Shown here piece by piece: positions 8,986-17,589 of a stretch of DNA of 39,929 bases (the first letter of the stretch is position 1; each line of letters opens with the position of its first letter). The notes under the pieces were generated by a model. It had not been told where the DNA came from. It saw nothing but the letters and a program-made list of their open reading frames with translations, and did not search any database. Both the position numbers and the translations under genes were made by a program. The stretch covers positions 1-39,929 of the forward strand of contig JAFRPG010000097.1 in NCBI GenBank assembly GCA_017429265.1, given 5' to 3'. This stretch comes from Clostridia bacterium (lineage in GTDB: Bacteria; Bacillota; Clostridia; Christensenellales; Aristaeellaceae).

Positions 8986-9014
8986 AGTATAACCGTTTTC
9001 TCTCCTGTTGGCAA
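8986..9014 (-). promoter_or_regulatory. Sigma-A promoter of glgP
   Basis: On the minus strand TTGCCA and TATACT are spaced by 17 bases, about 49 bases upstream of the glgP start. Confidence 0.8.
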
Positions 9015-9028
9015 GGTTTTTTTGTCGG

Positions 9029-9047
9029 AACGCCCCGGACGGGCGTG
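9029..9047 (-). terminator. Possible hairpin terminator after the FecE-type gene
   Basis: On the minus strand ACGCCC-GTCC-GGGGCGT forms a compact stem 15-20 bases past the stop codon. The following U tract is poor, so termination there is uncertain. Confidence 0.4.
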
Positions 9048-9061
9048 TTTCGGCCGCCGGA

Positions 9062-9826
9062 TCACGGTGCTGGCTGCCACGGCTGCAACAGCCGCCGCAT
9101 CCACGCCTCCACGTCGAGGCCGTAGACGTCCCGCAGCGTGTCCCCGTCCACGAAATCCGCCATCGGGCCGCCGGCCGCCTTCCGCCCCCCGTCGAGCAGG
9201 AGGATGTCGGTGCCGTAGCGCCTGGCGAGACTCAGGTCGTGCACCACGGAGAGCACCGCGCGGCCGGGACGCTTCAGCCAGAGCTTCACCAGGCCGAAGA
9301 TCCGCTGCTGGTACTGCAGGTCGAGGTGGTTCACCGGTTCGTCGAGGACGAGGACCCGCGGATCCTGGGCGAAGACCTGGGCCAGGAAGGCCCGCTGTTG
9401 CTCGCCGCCGGAGAGGGTCAGGACGCTGGTCCGCGCCATCGGTCCGAGGCCGGTCAGGGCGAGGGCCCGCGCCACATGCTTCTCCTCGTCCGGGTCCGCC
9501 GGGGCGAGAAAACCCTTCCGGTGAGCGTAGCGGCCGAGGCGCACGATCTCCGCCACGGTGTAGGCATACTGCTGGGTGTGCTGCTGGGCCAGGAAGCCCA
9601 GGGCCCGGGCGCGCTCCGAGGGCTTCATCCGCTTCACGTCGCGCCCGTCGGCCGTGAAGCGTCCGGCGTAGGGGCAGGCCTGGGCCAGCGCGCGCAGCAG
9701 GGTGCTCTTCCCCGCGCCGTTGGGCCCCACCAGCATCAGCCAGTGCCCCTCCTCCAGGGTGAAGGAGACGTCGTCCACCGCGGTGTGCGCGCCGAAGCGC
9801 ACGGTGATATGCTCCGCCGTCAGCAT
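9062..9826 (-). CDS. FecE/BtuD-type ABC transporter ATP-binding protein
   Basis: A 254-residue ATPase of the iron-siderophore/haem/cobalamin importer class. Walker A GPNGAGKST (about residues 34-42), the Q-loop LAQQHTQQY, signature LSGGEQQR, Walker B VLVLDEP and the switch His in VVHD are all present. Its ATG overlaps the TGA of the permease gene (TGATG), so the two are translationally coupled and surely partners. The substrate is unknown because no binding protein is encoded nearby. Confidence 0.92.
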   Translation of the reverse strand: MLTAEHITVRFGAHTAVDDVSFTLEEGHWLMLVGPNGAGKSTLLRALAQACPYAGRFTADGRDVKRMKPSERARALGFLAQQHTQQYAYTVAEIVRLGRYAHRKGFLAPADPDEEKHVARALALTGLGPMARTSVLTLSGGEQQRAFLAQVFAQDPRVLVLDEPVNHLDLQYQQRIFGLVKLWLKRPGRAVLSVVHDLSLARRYGTDILLLDGGRKAAGGPMADFVDGDTLRDVYGLDVEAWMRRLLQPWQPAP

Positions 9827-10866
9827 CAGCGCCTCGCCCCCCTCCCTGTGCGGTAGAAGATGATCACGAACAGCACGGCGCCCACCAGGGAGGTCACCAC
9901 GCCGAGGTTCAGTTCCCGGGGGTTGAGGACCGTGCGCGCCAGCAGGTCGGTCAGCAGCAGGAACACCGCCCCGAAGGACAGCGACGCCGGCAGCAGCCGC
10001 CTGTGGTTCGGCCCGACGATCATCCGTGCGATGTGGGGCGTCACCAGGCCGACGAAGGCGATCGTCCCGCCGATGGACACGCACACGCCGATCAGCACGG
10101 ACACGCAGATCAGCACGGTCAGCTTGACGCGCCGCACGGGGACGCCCAGGCCCTGGGCATTCTCCTCCCCCACGGCAAAGCTGTTGAGCTCCGGCGCGAG
10201 GCGCAGCAGCACCCCGCCCGGCAGGATCAGCGCCCCGAGCAGGACCAGGACCTCGGTGTAGCCGCCGCTCGCGAGCGATCCCATCGTCCAGAAGGTGATG
10301 GAGTGGATCCGGTCCCCCGAGAAGGAGATCACGAGGCTCATCAGGCTGGAGGCGAACATGGAGAAGATCACGCCGATCAGGATGATGGAGTGGGTGTCCA
10401 GCGACCGGTCGAGCAGGTAGGCCAGGGAGAGGATCAGCATCAGCGACCCGAAGGCGAAGAGCATGGCCATGCCCATCGTGCCCGCGAGCGGCAGGCCGGG
10501 GATCGCGATGCCGAAGGCCAGCGAGATCACGGCGCCAAGGGAGGCTCCCGCCGAGACGCCCATGGTGGAGCCGTCCGCCAGGGGGTTGCGCAGCAGGCCC
10601 TGCATGGCCGCGCCGCACAGGGACAGGGCCGCCCCGACCAGCGTCACGCGCAGCACGCGCGGCAGGCGGATGGGGATGATCCCCGCGGCGATCCCCTCCG
10701 GCGCGGGCTTGCCCCGGATCAGGCAGCCGATCGTCTCAAAGGTGTCGTGCACGCTCAGCGAGACGCTCCCCAGGCACACGCACAGCGTCATCGCCGCCAG
10801 CGGGACGAGGATCAGGGCCAGCCAGGCGGCGGTCGAATAGCCCTCCGCCCGGCGCACGCGCCTCAA
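9826..10866 (-). CDS. FecCD-type ABC transporter permease
   Basis: About 346 residues with roughly ten membrane helices, matching the BtuC/FecCD permease family: RLPRVL, GAALSLCGAAMQGLLRNPLADGS, GGTIAFVGLVTPHIAR and the C-terminal NLGVVTSLVGAVLFV. There is no ATG near the expected N-terminus. The best starts are TTG at 10866, which overlaps the TGA stop of the preceding gene (TTGA), or GTG at 10857. Neither has an obvious ribosome site, which suggests coupled translation. The partner ATPase follows with a one-base overlap. Confidence 0.9.
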   Translation of the reverse strand: MRRVRRAEGYSTAAWLALILVPLAAMTLCVCLGSVSLSVHDTFETIGCLIRGKPAPEGIAAGIIPIRLPRVLRVTLVGAALSLCGAAMQGLLRNPLADGSTMGVSAGASLGAVISLAFGIAIPGLPLAGTMGMAMLFAFGSLMLILSLAYLLDRSLDTHSIILIGVIFSMFASSLMSLVISFSGDRIHSITFWTMGSLASGGYTEVLVLLGALILPGGVLLRLAPELNSFAVGEENAQGLGVPVRRVKLTVLICVSVLIGVCVSIGGTIAFVGLVTPHIARMIVGPNHRRLLPASLSFGAVFLLLTDLLARTVLNPRELNLGVVTSLVGAVLFVIIFYRTGRGARR

Positions 10867-11795
10867 GGCTTGCTGCGGACGCGCTCGTTCACGGGTTTGC
10901 CGGCCGGGAATTCCCCGGCCTTCATCCCGTAGGCCGTCCGCAGGGTGACGCCGTCGCTGATGACCTGGATGTTGCCGTCGTTGTTGGAGTAGAAGCGCGG
11001 GTAATAAGACACGCCGCACTCCCCGATCACGAACGACTTGACGGCCTTTTCACTGCTCAGGCCGCCGGGGATCAGGATCACGCGCGGGTTCAGCGTGCGC
11101 ATCGTCTCCGCGCGGATGCACATGGGGTTCAGCCCGTGGTGCGGGAAGGAGAGCACGTCCACGTCCCGGATCTCGTCGGCCCAGCGCCGGCGCACGGTGT
11201 AGTCCACCCAGTCGCCGGTGAAGAGGATCGTGTGTGCACCGTAGGTCACCAGGACGTTGAGGGAGTCCGGGTTTTCCGTTCCGGTGCGCTCCTCATCCGA
11301 CGAGGGGCCGACGCAGAGCAGGTCAAAGGGCCCGACCGTCAGGCGGTCGCCGTCCTTCATCTGCCGGTAGGTGCCGCGGGGCAGCGGAAGATAGCGCTCC
11401 GGCAGCTCCGCGGACACGCCGAAGACGACCGTGTCCTCTGTGCCGTAGAGCTCCGAGAGGTCCCGGATGTGGCAGGCGTGGTCCTTGTGCCAGTGGGTGA
11501 CGATGTGGGCGTCCATGTGGTCGATGCCGCTGGCGGCCAGGTACGCGAAGAGCTTTTCCGAGCCCGTCTCACTGTAGGTCTTTCCGTCCTGACCGCAGTC
11601 CACGAGGATCACCGTGTCCCCGGCAGTCAGCAGGTAGGCGTCCGCGCAGCCGATGTCGATCTGGTGCAGGCGCATCTCCGGCAGCGTCCGGGGCCGCTGC
11701 GCGTCTTCCGCCTCCGCGGCCGAAACCGCGATGAAGGAAAGACAGAGGAGCAGCAGCGCGAGGAGCGCCGCCGTCCTTCTCATGCGGTTTGTCAT
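10863..11795 (-). CDS. Secreted metallo-beta-lactamase-fold hydrolase (ComEC C-terminal-like)
   Basis: A 310-residue protein with an N-terminal signal peptide (RMRR then a leucine-rich core, cleavage likely near SAAEAED). The MBL metal motif reads THWHKDHA, with VDCGQDG before it, LFTGD later and FPHHG near the end, the arrangement seen in the hydrolase domain of ComEC/Rec2 and its stand-alone relatives. The start at 11795 is chosen for a GGAGGA site upstream. It sits between trpS (19 bases) and a FecCD/FecE transporter (overlap). A nuclease or phosphodiesterase acting outside the membrane is plausible; the substrate is unknown. Confidence 0.85.
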   Translation of the reverse strand: MTNRMRRTAALLALLLLCLSFIAVSAAEAEDAQRPRTLPEMRLHQIDIGCADAYLLTAGDTVILVDCGQDGKTYSETGSEKLFAYLAASGIDHMDAHIVTHWHKDHACHIRDLSELYGTEDTVVFGVSAELPERYLPLPRGTYRQMKDGDRLTVGPFDLLCVGPSSDEERTGTENPDSLNVLVTYGAHTILFTGDWVDYTVRRRWADEIRDVDVLSFPHHGLNPMCIRAETMRTLNPRVILIPGGLSSEKAVKSFVIGECGVSYYPRFYSNNDGNIQVISDGVTLRTAYGMKAGEFPAGKPVNERVRSKP

Positions 11796-11814
11796 CGGTC
11801 CAGTCCTCCGCCGC

Positions 11815-12831
11815 TCAGCCATTGCCCCGCGGCGCGAAGCCGATCTTCTTCTGCACCTTGCGCAGGGTGCGCAGGGCGATGCCGTTGGCGATCTTCGCGT
11901 TCTCGTCGATGACGCCCTGGATGTACCCCTTGTCGCTCATCAGGCGGCGGAACTCGGCCTGAAGCGGCTCAAGGGTCGCGATGACGCAGTCGCTCACGCG
12001 GGCCTTCAGCGCGCCGTAGCCCTGGCCCTGCAGCTCCGCGCAGATCGCGTCGATCTCTTCCCCGCTCAGGGCACTGAGGATGGAGAGGAGGTTGGACACG
12101 CCGGGCTTGTTCTCCGGGTCGAAGCGGATCTCGCCGTCGGAGTCGGTGACGGCGCGCTTGAGCTTGCGGCGGACGTTGTCCGGGGTGTCGAGCAGGCTGA
12201 TGAAGGTCTCCTCCGGGTCGGACTTGGACATCTTCTTCGTCGGCTCCTGCAGGCTCATGACCCGGGCGCCGGTCTTGGGGATGTAGCCCTCGGGGATCGT
12301 GAACACGTCGCCGTAGACGCCGTTGAAGCGCATGGCGATGTCGCGGCACAGCTCGAGGTGCTGCTTTTGGTCCGCGCCGACGGGCACCAGGTTGGCCTGG
12401 TAGAGCAGGATGTCGGCGGCCATCAGCACGGGGTAGGTGAACAGGCCCGCGTTGATGTTGTCGGCGTGGGCCGCGCTCTTGGCCTTGAACTGGGTCATGC
12501 GGTTCAGCTCGCCCATGTAGGTGAAGCAGCTCAGGATCCATCCGAGCTCGGCGTGGCCGCTGACATGGCTCTGGCAGAAGATCAGGCTCTTCTTCGGGTC
12601 GATGCCGGAGGCGATGTAGATCGCGGCCAGCTCCAGGCAGCGGCGACGCAGGTCGGCGGGGTTCTGCCGCACGGTGATGGCGTGCTCGTCCACGATGCAG
12701 TAGATGCAGTCGTAGTCGTCCTGGAGCCTGGAGAAGTTGCGCAGCGCGCCGATGTAGTTGCCCAGCGTCAGCGTGCCGGAAGGCTGGATGCCGGAGAAGA
12801 TGACGGGCTTTTTCGCGGGTGCTTCGGACAT
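11815..12831 (-). CDS. trpS: Tryptophan--tRNA ligase
   Basis: A 338-residue class I aminoacyl-tRNA synthetase that charges tRNA-Trp. The N-terminal [18 protein letters not shown] contains the HIGH-equivalent motif, and [10 protein letters not shown] is the KMSKS loop. Length and order are those of bacterial TrpRS. The start at 12831 is preceded by GAGGAGGAATCCGAC. A T-box leader and terminator precede the gene, so it should be induced when uncharged tRNA-Trp accumulates. The MBL and transporter genes follow closely and may share the control. Confidence 0.96.
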   Translation of the reverse strand: MSEAPAKKPVIFSGIQPSGTLTLGNYIGALRNFSRLQDDYDCIYCIVDEHAITVRQNPADLRRRCLELAAIYIASGIDPKKSLIFCQSHVSGHAELGWILSCFTYMGELNRMTQFKAKSAAHADNINAGLFTYPVLMAADILLYQANLVPVGADQKQHLELCRDIAMRFNGVYGDVFTIPEGYIPKTGARVMSLQEPTKKMSKSDPEETFISLLDTPDNVRRKLKRAVTDSDGEIRFDPENKPGVSNLLSILSALSGEEIDAICAELQGQGYGALKARVSDCVIATLEPLQAEFRRLMSDKGYIQGVIDENAKIANGIALRTLRKVQKKIGFAPRGNG

Positions 12832-12860
12832 GTCGGATTCCTCCTCAACAGAATGATCGT

Positions 12861-12889
12861 AAAAAGAAAATGCCCCCGGTCTGGGGACA
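12861..12889 (-). terminator. T-box leader terminator before trpS
   Basis: On the minus strand GTCCCC-AGACC-GGGGGC is followed by ATTTTCTTTTT. It lies just after the T-box core and about 30 bases before the start codon, where T-box leaders carry the terminator that the antiterminator replaces. Confidence 0.8.
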
Positions 12890-12894
12890 GTGTG

Positions 12895-13097
12895 CCTGCG
12901 GTGCCACCCCAATTGAGCGCGTGCGCGCTCCGCTCTGCTCCCTGTCACGGGGGAGGCCCGTCGCGGGATACTCAGCCTTGCGCCGTTCCCCCGCGCCCTC
13001 GGAGCCCCGGCCTGTCCGTCATCCGCCGCCGGGCTCCCACTGCCCCCGGCTCGCTGTGCGCCTCACGGCGAACGGCCCGCTCCTCATCGGTTTACGG
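12895..13097 (-). ncRNA. T-box leader of trpS
   Basis: The minus-strand core GGGGTGGCACCGCAGG (12895-12910) matches the T-box antiterminator consensus. Upstream lie GATGAGGAG and AGCGAGCCGG, which look like the Stem I S-turn and distal loop. Placed between a promoter and trpS, it should read uncharged tRNA-Trp. I could not place the specifier codon with confidence. Confidence 0.88.
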
Positions 13098-13102
13098 GCT
13101 TT

Positions 13103-13131
13103 ATTATAATGGATGATCGGGAAAAATGCAA
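13103..13131 (-). promoter_or_regulatory. Promoter of T-box-trpS unit
   Basis: On the minus strand TTGCAT and a perfect TATAAT are spaced by 17 bases, directly before the T-box leader. Confidence 0.88.
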
Positions 13132-13340
13132 CCTTCTTTTGGTTCCCTCTTATGTTTTGGGATGAGGGATTGCACCGCGGGCGTGCCGGCGGGCTTCCCG
13201 GTCTGACCCGATCACAAACAGGGAGGAGGCGATCCCGAAGGTCCGGGTCATGCTCCGCGAAGCACGAAACCCTCTTTCTGCGCTCCGGATCGGCGCCGTG
13301 ATCCTTTCCTCTGGCAGACGAGCCATCCCCCGCAAGACGG

Positions 13341-13369
13341 TTGCCAACCTGCGCGCCTTGTGGTATCCT
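13341..13369 (+). promoter_or_regulatory. Promoter of BASS-family transporter gene
   Basis: TTGCCA and TATCCT are separated by 17 bases, 36 bases upstream of the GTG start codon. Confidence 0.75.
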
Positions 13370-13405
13370 TGTGGGCAAATCGCGCCGCATAAGGAGGGAT
13401 TTCCC

Positions 13406-14344
13406 GTGAAAGCGCTGAGCGGTTTTGTCGGGCGCCGGATGGCGCTCATTGTCCTGGCGGTCGCCGCCCTGGCCCTGCTCCTGCCCGCGTCCTGCGCGTG
13501 GATCGATACATCCTGGATCAACTGGCTGCTGATGCTGGTGATGTTCGGCATGGGGCTGACACTCCGGGCGGAGGACTTCCTGACCGTGCTCAGGCGGCCG
13601 GGCGACATCGCCGCCGGATGCCTGCTTCAGTTCACCCTGATGCCGCTGCTGGCCTTCGGGCTGGGAAAACTGTTCGGCCTGGACGCCGCGCTGATGGCGG
13701 GCGTGATCCTCGTGGGCACCTGCCCCGGCGGCACGGCCAGCAACGTCATGACCTATCTCAGCGGCGGCGACGTGGCCCTCTCCGTCGGCATGACCGGCGT
13801 CAACACCCTGCTCGCGCCCCTGCTCACCCCGGCCATCACCTGGCTGCTGCTTCGCACGACGGTGACCGTGGACGCGGGCGCCATGTGCCTGTCCATCCTG
13901 CAGGTAGTGATCGTCCCCATCGCCCTGGGCTTCATCCTCAACCGTTTCCTCGGGGAGAAGCTGAAAAAGGCGAAGGAGGCCCTGCCCCTCGTCTCCGTGG
14001 CCGCCATCGCGCTGATCATCGCCTCGGTGGTCTCGCACAACGCGGTGCGCATCCGGGAGAGCGGCGCACTGATCCTGATCGTGGTGGTCCTGCACAACCT
14101 GTTGGGCTACGGCGCCGGGTATCTCGCCGCCCTCCTCCTGCGCTTCCCGACCGCCAAAAAGAAAGCCATGGCGATCGAGATCGGGATGCAGAACTCCGGC
14201 CTCGCGACCTCGCTGGCGGGCTCCGCCTTCCCGGACCTCGCCATGGCCACGGTCCCCGGCGCAGTCTTCTCGGTATGGCACAACATCTCCGGTGCGGTGC
14301 TCGCCGCGGTCCTGCGTCGGACGAAGGACCGGGACGAAGGCTGA
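13406..14344 (+). CDS. Bile acid:sodium symporter family (BASS) transporter
   Basis: A 312-residue integral membrane protein with about nine to ten hydrophobic helices. The BASS signatures MGLTLRAEDF, GTCPGGTASNVMTYLSGGDVAL (conserved sodium-site region) and IEIGMQNSGLA are present. The start is a GTG placed 7 bases after GGAGGG; the ATG-opened frame further upstream covers the promoter and is not credible. Family members carry bile acids, pantoate or other organic anions with sodium; the substrate here is not readable. It is a single gene with its own promoter and a terminator shared with convergent pgi. Confidence 0.9.
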   Translation: MKALSGFVGRRMALIVLAVAALALLLPASCAWIDTSWINWLLMLVMFGMGLTLRAEDFLTVLRRPGDIAAGCLLQFTLMPLLAFGLGKLFGLDAALMAGVILVGTCPGGTASNVMTYLSGGDVALSVGMTGVNTLLAPLLTPAITWLLLRTTVTVDAGAMCLSILQVVIVPIALGFILNRFLGEKLKKAKEALPLVSVAAIALIIASVVSHNAVRIRESGALILIVVVLHNLLGYGAGYLAALLLRFPTAKKKAMAIEIGMQNSGLATSLAGSAFPDLAMATVPGAVFSVWHNISGAVLAAVLRRTKDRDEG

Positions 14345-14358
14345 CCTCTGCAGACAGC

Positions 14359-14400
14359 AAAGGGACTGCCGCGGTTTGATCCGAAGCAGTCCCTTTTTGC
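14359..14400. terminator. Bidirectional terminator between transporter and pgi
   Basis: An 11 bp stem AAAGGGACTGC/GCAGTCCCTTT is followed by TTTTTGC on the plus strand, with AAAGGG on the far side. It serves the plus-strand transporter and may help end the convergent pgi transcript. Confidence 0.8.
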
Positions 14401-14407
14401 GTGAAGG

Positions 14408-15991
14408 TCAGATCCCCAGCAGTTCGCTGAAGGCCTTCAGCGCGCCGTCGGTCTCGTGGGCCAGGACGCGCTTGGCCAGGACCTTGCCCAGCTGCACGCC
14501 CTCCTGGTCGAAGGAGTTCAGGTTCCACACGAAGCCCTGGAACATCACCTTGTTCTCAAAGTGGGCCAGCAGGGCGCCGAGGGCCTCGGGGGTCAGCTGC
14601 TCGCCGATGATGATGGAGGAGGGCCGGCCGCCCGCGAAGGACTTGTTGGGGTTCGCGTCCTGCTTGCCGCAGGCGAAGGCCAGGATCTGGGCCGCCACGT
14701 TGGCGCCGAGCTTCTGCTGGCTGGTGGAACCCTGGATGTCCACATCCATGCCTGCCTGGTTCTTCCGGAAGCCCACGAACTGCAGCGGCACGATGTCCGT
14801 GCCCTGGTGCAGGAGCTGGTAGAAGGAGTGCTGGCCGTTGGTGCCGGGCTCGCCGAAGATGACCGGGCCGGTCACATAGTTCACCGCCTCGCCGAAGCGG
14901 TTGACGGACTTGCCGTTGGACTCCATGTCCAGCTGCTGGAGGTGGGCCGGGAAGCGGCTCAGCGCCTGGGAATAGGGCAGGACGGCCGTGGACGGATAGC
15001 CCTGCACGTTGCGCTCATACACGCCGATCAGGGCGTCGAGCATGGCGGCGTTCTGCCGGATGTCCGGGCTCTTCGCCAGGGCGTCCTCCTCCGCCGCGCC
15101 GTTCAGGAAGCGGGCGAAGACCTCGGGCCCGAAGGCCAGGGACAGCACCGCGCCGCCCACGCAGGAGGTGGAGGAATAGCGGCCGCCGATGTAGTCGTCC
15201 ATGAAGAAGGCGGCCAAGTAGTCGCTGGACTTGGCCAGGGGCGAGGTCTCGCTGGTCACGGCTACCATATGGCGGGCCGGATCCAGGCCCTGCCCGCGCA
15301 GGGCATCCTTCACGAAGGCCTCGTTGGTCAGGGTCTCCAGCGTCGTGCCGGACTTGGACACCAGGACGAACAGGGCGTGGGCCACGTCAGTGCCCTTCAG
15401 CACGCTGGCCGCGTCGTCCGGGTCGACGTTGCTGATGAACTTCGCGTCCATATGGAAGCAGCCGTTCTGCTTCGCCCAGTTCTCCAGGGCGAGGTACATG
15501 GCGCGGGGGCCGAGGTCGCTGCCGCCGATGCCGATCTGCACGACGGTCGTGAACTTCTCGCCCGCCGCGTTGGTGATCTCCCCAGCATGCACTTTCCGCG
15601 CGAAGTCCGCGACCTTCTCCTGCTGGGACACATAGAAGGCGCGCTTGTCCACGCCGTCGGCGGTGACGGTCCCGCCCAGCTGGCCGCGGGTGAGCTGGTG
15701 GAGCACCAGGCGCTTCTCACCGGTGTTGATGACCTCACCCTCGTACAGAGCCGCGTATTTCCCGCTCAGCTGCGCCTCATCCGCCAGAGCCTGCAGGGCG
15801 CCGAGGATGTCCTCGTCCACCTGCTTCGCCGCGTAATAGTATGTCAGACCGGCGGCCATCGGCGCGTGATAACCGGCCACGCGGGCCGCGCCCTCCTCCC
15901 CGGCCATGGCCCGGGCCAGGTCCACCTTGTTCTTCAGTGCACAGAGCGTCTTGTAGGACGTGAGGGTGTCCAGATTCTTCCAGGAAATCAT
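14408..15991 (-). CDS. pgi: Glucose-6-phosphate isomerase
   Basis: A 527-residue phosphoglucose isomerase interconverting glucose-6-P and fructose-6-P in the cytoplasm. The sugar-phosphate site GIGGSDLGPRAM, the phosphate loop LVSKSGTTLET, and the catalytic block FGEPGTNGQHSFYQLLHQG with the base Glu and His are all present, and the C-terminal catalytic Lys region lies in FDQEGVQLGK. A GAAAGGAA site precedes the ATG. It is a stand-alone gene with its own promoter, linking the surrounding glycan-degrading genes to glycolysis. Confidence 0.97.
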   Translation of the reverse strand: MISWKNLDTLTSYKTLCALKNKVDLARAMAGEEGAARVAGYHAPMAAGLTYYYAAKQVDEDILGALQALADEAQLSGKYAALYEGEVINTGEKRLVLHQLTRGQLGGTVTADGVDKRAFYVSQQEKVADFARKVHAGEITNAAGEKFTTVVQIGIGGSDLGPRAMYLALENWAKQNGCFHMDAKFISNVDPDDAASVLKGTDVAHALFVLVSKSGTTLETLTNEAFVKDALRGQGLDPARHMVAVTSETSPLAKSSDYLAAFFMDDYIGGRYSSTSCVGGAVLSLAFGPEVFARFLNGAAEEDALAKSPDIRQNAAMLDALIGVYERNVQGYPSTAVLPYSQALSRFPAHLQQLDMESNGKSVNRFGEAVNYVTGPVIFGEPGTNGQHSFYQLLHQGTDIVPLQFVGFRKNQAGMDVDIQGSTSQQKLGANVAAQILAFACGKQDANPNKSFAGGRPSSIIIGEQLTPEALGALLAHFENKVMFQGFVWNLNSFDQEGVQLGKVLAKRVLAHETDGALKAFSELLGI

Positions 15992-16044
15992 CGCGGTCTT
16001 CCTTTCTCTCTCCGTCGGCTGTGCGCAGCGGATTCTTCCTCTCT

Positions 16045-16073
16045 ATTGTACTCCGTTTTTGACCGTGCGTAAA
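16045..16073 (-). promoter_or_regulatory. Promoter of pgi
   Basis: On the minus strand TTTACG and TACAAT are spaced by 17 bases, about 53 bases upstream of the pgi start. Confidence 0.7.
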
Positions 16074-16102
16074 CAGGTGCGGCGCAGTTTTTTTGCACCC
16101 GG

Positions 16103-16131
16103 TTGTCTTTTTCCCGCGGCTGTGGTATCCT
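16103..16131 (+). promoter_or_regulatory. Promoter of DUF1295 gene
   Basis: TTGTCT and TATCCT are separated by 17 bases, 36 bases before the ATG. It is arranged back-to-back with the pgi promoter. Confidence 0.7.
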
Positions 16132-16167
16132 ACGCGGCGGACAACCATAAAGGAAAAGAGGGTCCTC

Positions 16168-17046
16168 ATGTCCGTGAAACGCAAAGGATTTCTGATCGAC
16201 TGCGCGGTGTACGCAGCCGCCTTCGGGATCGGTCTGATCCTGTTTTCGCATACCGAAGGCATCGTCGCCTCCGCCGCCGTGCTCACGCTCACGGCCACGG
16301 CGGTGATCTGGATCGCGACCGCGCTCCTCGGGGACGTGTCGGTCTACGACCCGTACTGGAGCGTCGCGCCGCCGGTGATCCTGCTGGCCTGCATGATCCG
16401 CTTCGGCCTGTGGAACGTCAACGCGGTCGTTCTCCTCATCCTGACCGGCCTGTGGTCCCTGCGGCTGACCGCTAACTGGTATGAGACCTACCCCGGTCTC
16501 CGGCGTGAGGACTGGCGCTACGCCGTGTACAGGGAAAAGTGCTCCGCGCCCGTCTTCCAGCTGCTGAGCTTTTTCGGCCTGCAGCTCATGCCGACGGTCG
16601 TGGTCTTCGCCGGGATGATCGGCGCCCTGCACGCGATCCGCCGGCCCGTCTTCGCCCCGCTGTCGGCCGTGGGCGCCGCGGTGATGCTCGGTGCCGTCCT
16701 GCTTGAGCACGCGGCGGATACCGCGATCCACCGTTTCCTCCGGGAGCACGCCGGGGTGAGGCGGACGTGCGATATCTCGGTCTGGCACTGGTCCCGGCAC
16801 CCGAACTATCTGGGCGAGATGCTCTTCTGGACCGGCCTGTACCTCTATTTCGCGGCCTGCTGCCCCGACATCAGGGTCAAAGGGCTCGGCTTTCTGAGCA
16901 TCATCGCCCTGTTCCTGTGCGTCTCCATCCCGATGATGGAAAAACACAATCTCGAGCGCAGACCCGACTACGCCGCCTACCGCCTCCGGACGCCCGCCCT
17001 GCTCCCCCTGCCGAAAAAAATCTTCAAAACGCAAAAAAGTCTGTAA
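16168..17046 (+). CDS. DUF1295 / steroid 5-alpha-reductase-like membrane protein
   Basis: A 292-residue protein with about seven hydrophobic segments. The C-terminal half carries the hallmark SRHPNYLGEMLFWTGLYLY and later ERRPDYAAYRLRTP, the NAD(P)H-binding pattern shared by DUF1295, isoprenylcysteine methyltransferase-like and steroid 5-alpha-reductase-like enzymes. The YDPYWSVAPP block near residue 62 is also typical of DUF1295. The likely role is reduction or modification of a lipid substrate at the membrane; no specific reaction can be given. The last codons overlap the ECF-type promoter of the next gene. Confidence 0.85.
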   Translation: MSVKRKGFLIDCAVYAAAFGIGLILFSHTEGIVASAAVLTLTATAVIWIATALLGDVSVYDPYWSVAPPVILLACMIRFGLWNVNAVVLLILTGLWSLRLTANWYETYPGLRREDWRYAVYREKCSAPVFQLLSFFGLQLMPTVVVFAGMIGALHAIRRPVFAPLSAVGAAVMLGAVLLEHAADTAIHRFLREHAGVRRTCDISVWHWSRHPNYLGEMLFWTGLYLYFAACCPDIRVKGLGFLSIIALFLCVSIPMMEKHNLERRPDYAAYRLRTPALLPLPKKIFKTQKSL

Positions 17047-17070
17047 CGAATCCCGTTCTTCCCCGTCTAA
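17042..17070 (+). promoter_or_regulatory. ECF-type promoter (probable autoregulation)
   Basis: TGTAAC and CGTCTAA are separated by 16 bases. This is the GTAAC/CGTC layout used by many Firmicute ECF sigma factors rather than the sigma-A form. It lies 34 bases upstream of the ECF gene and overlaps the stop codon of the DUF1295 gene, so the sigma factor probably activates its own operon. Confidence 0.75.
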
Positions 17071-17103
17071 AAGGCGAGTCTGGCAGGAAGGAGGTGCGGA
17101 AGG

Positions 17104-17586
17104 GTGACTCAGGAGGCATTCGAAAAGCTGTACGCGGCCTGCTACATGCGCGTCTTCTCCTATGTGATGACCCTGGCCTGTGACCGGTCGCAGGCGGAGG
17201 AGATCACTCAGGAAGCCTTCTTCCGGGCGTTCTCGAAGCAGGACGGCTACCGGGGAGAGGCGGACCAAGTGACCTGGCTGTGCGCCATCGCCAAGAACCT
17301 CCTCCTCGACGAAAAGCGCAGGCAGAAACGCCGCGGAGAGCTTCCGGAGGAGACGCCCGACCCCGCCAGGGGCGTCGAGCAGCAGGTCATCGACCGCGAT
17401 TCCTCCTTCCGCATCCACGTGGCGCTCCACGCCATCGAGGAGCCCTACCGGGAGGTGTTCGAGCTTCGGGTCTTCGGCGAACTGAGTTTCCGGGAGGTCG
17501 GTGAGATCTTCGGAAAGACCGAGAACTGGGCCCGGGTCACCTACCACCGCGCCAGGCTGAAGCTGCAGGAAAGGATGGGTGTATAG
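17104..17586 (+). CDS. ECF-type RNA polymerase sigma factor
   Basis: A 160-residue sigma-70 family factor with region 2 (YVMTLACDRSQAEEITQEAFFRAF and the WLCAIAKNLLLDEKRR promoter-melting part) and region 4 (EPYREVFELRVFGELSFREVGEIFGKTENWARVTYHRAR, a helix-turn-helix), without region 3. The start is GTG after AAGGAGG. It is followed 3 bases on by its zf-HC2 anti-sigma factor and then a DUF4097 protein, a common envelope-stress arrangement. An ECF-type promoter lies just upstream. Confidence 0.93.
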   Translation: MTQEAFEKLYAACYMRVFSYVMTLACDRSQAEEITQEAFFRAFSKQDGYRGEADQVTWLCAIAKNLLLDEKRRQKRRGELPEETPDPARGVEQQVIDRDSSFRIHVALHAIEEPYREVFELRVFGELSFREVGEIFGKTENWARVTYHRARLKLQERMGV

Positions 17587-17589
17587 AGC

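Noticed and set aside
6403..9657. Plus-strand open frame over 1000 codons opposite glgP and the FecE-type gene
   Set aside because: It is antisense to glgP, whose motifs and promoter are clear; the composition is that of a shadow frame and it has no ribosome site.
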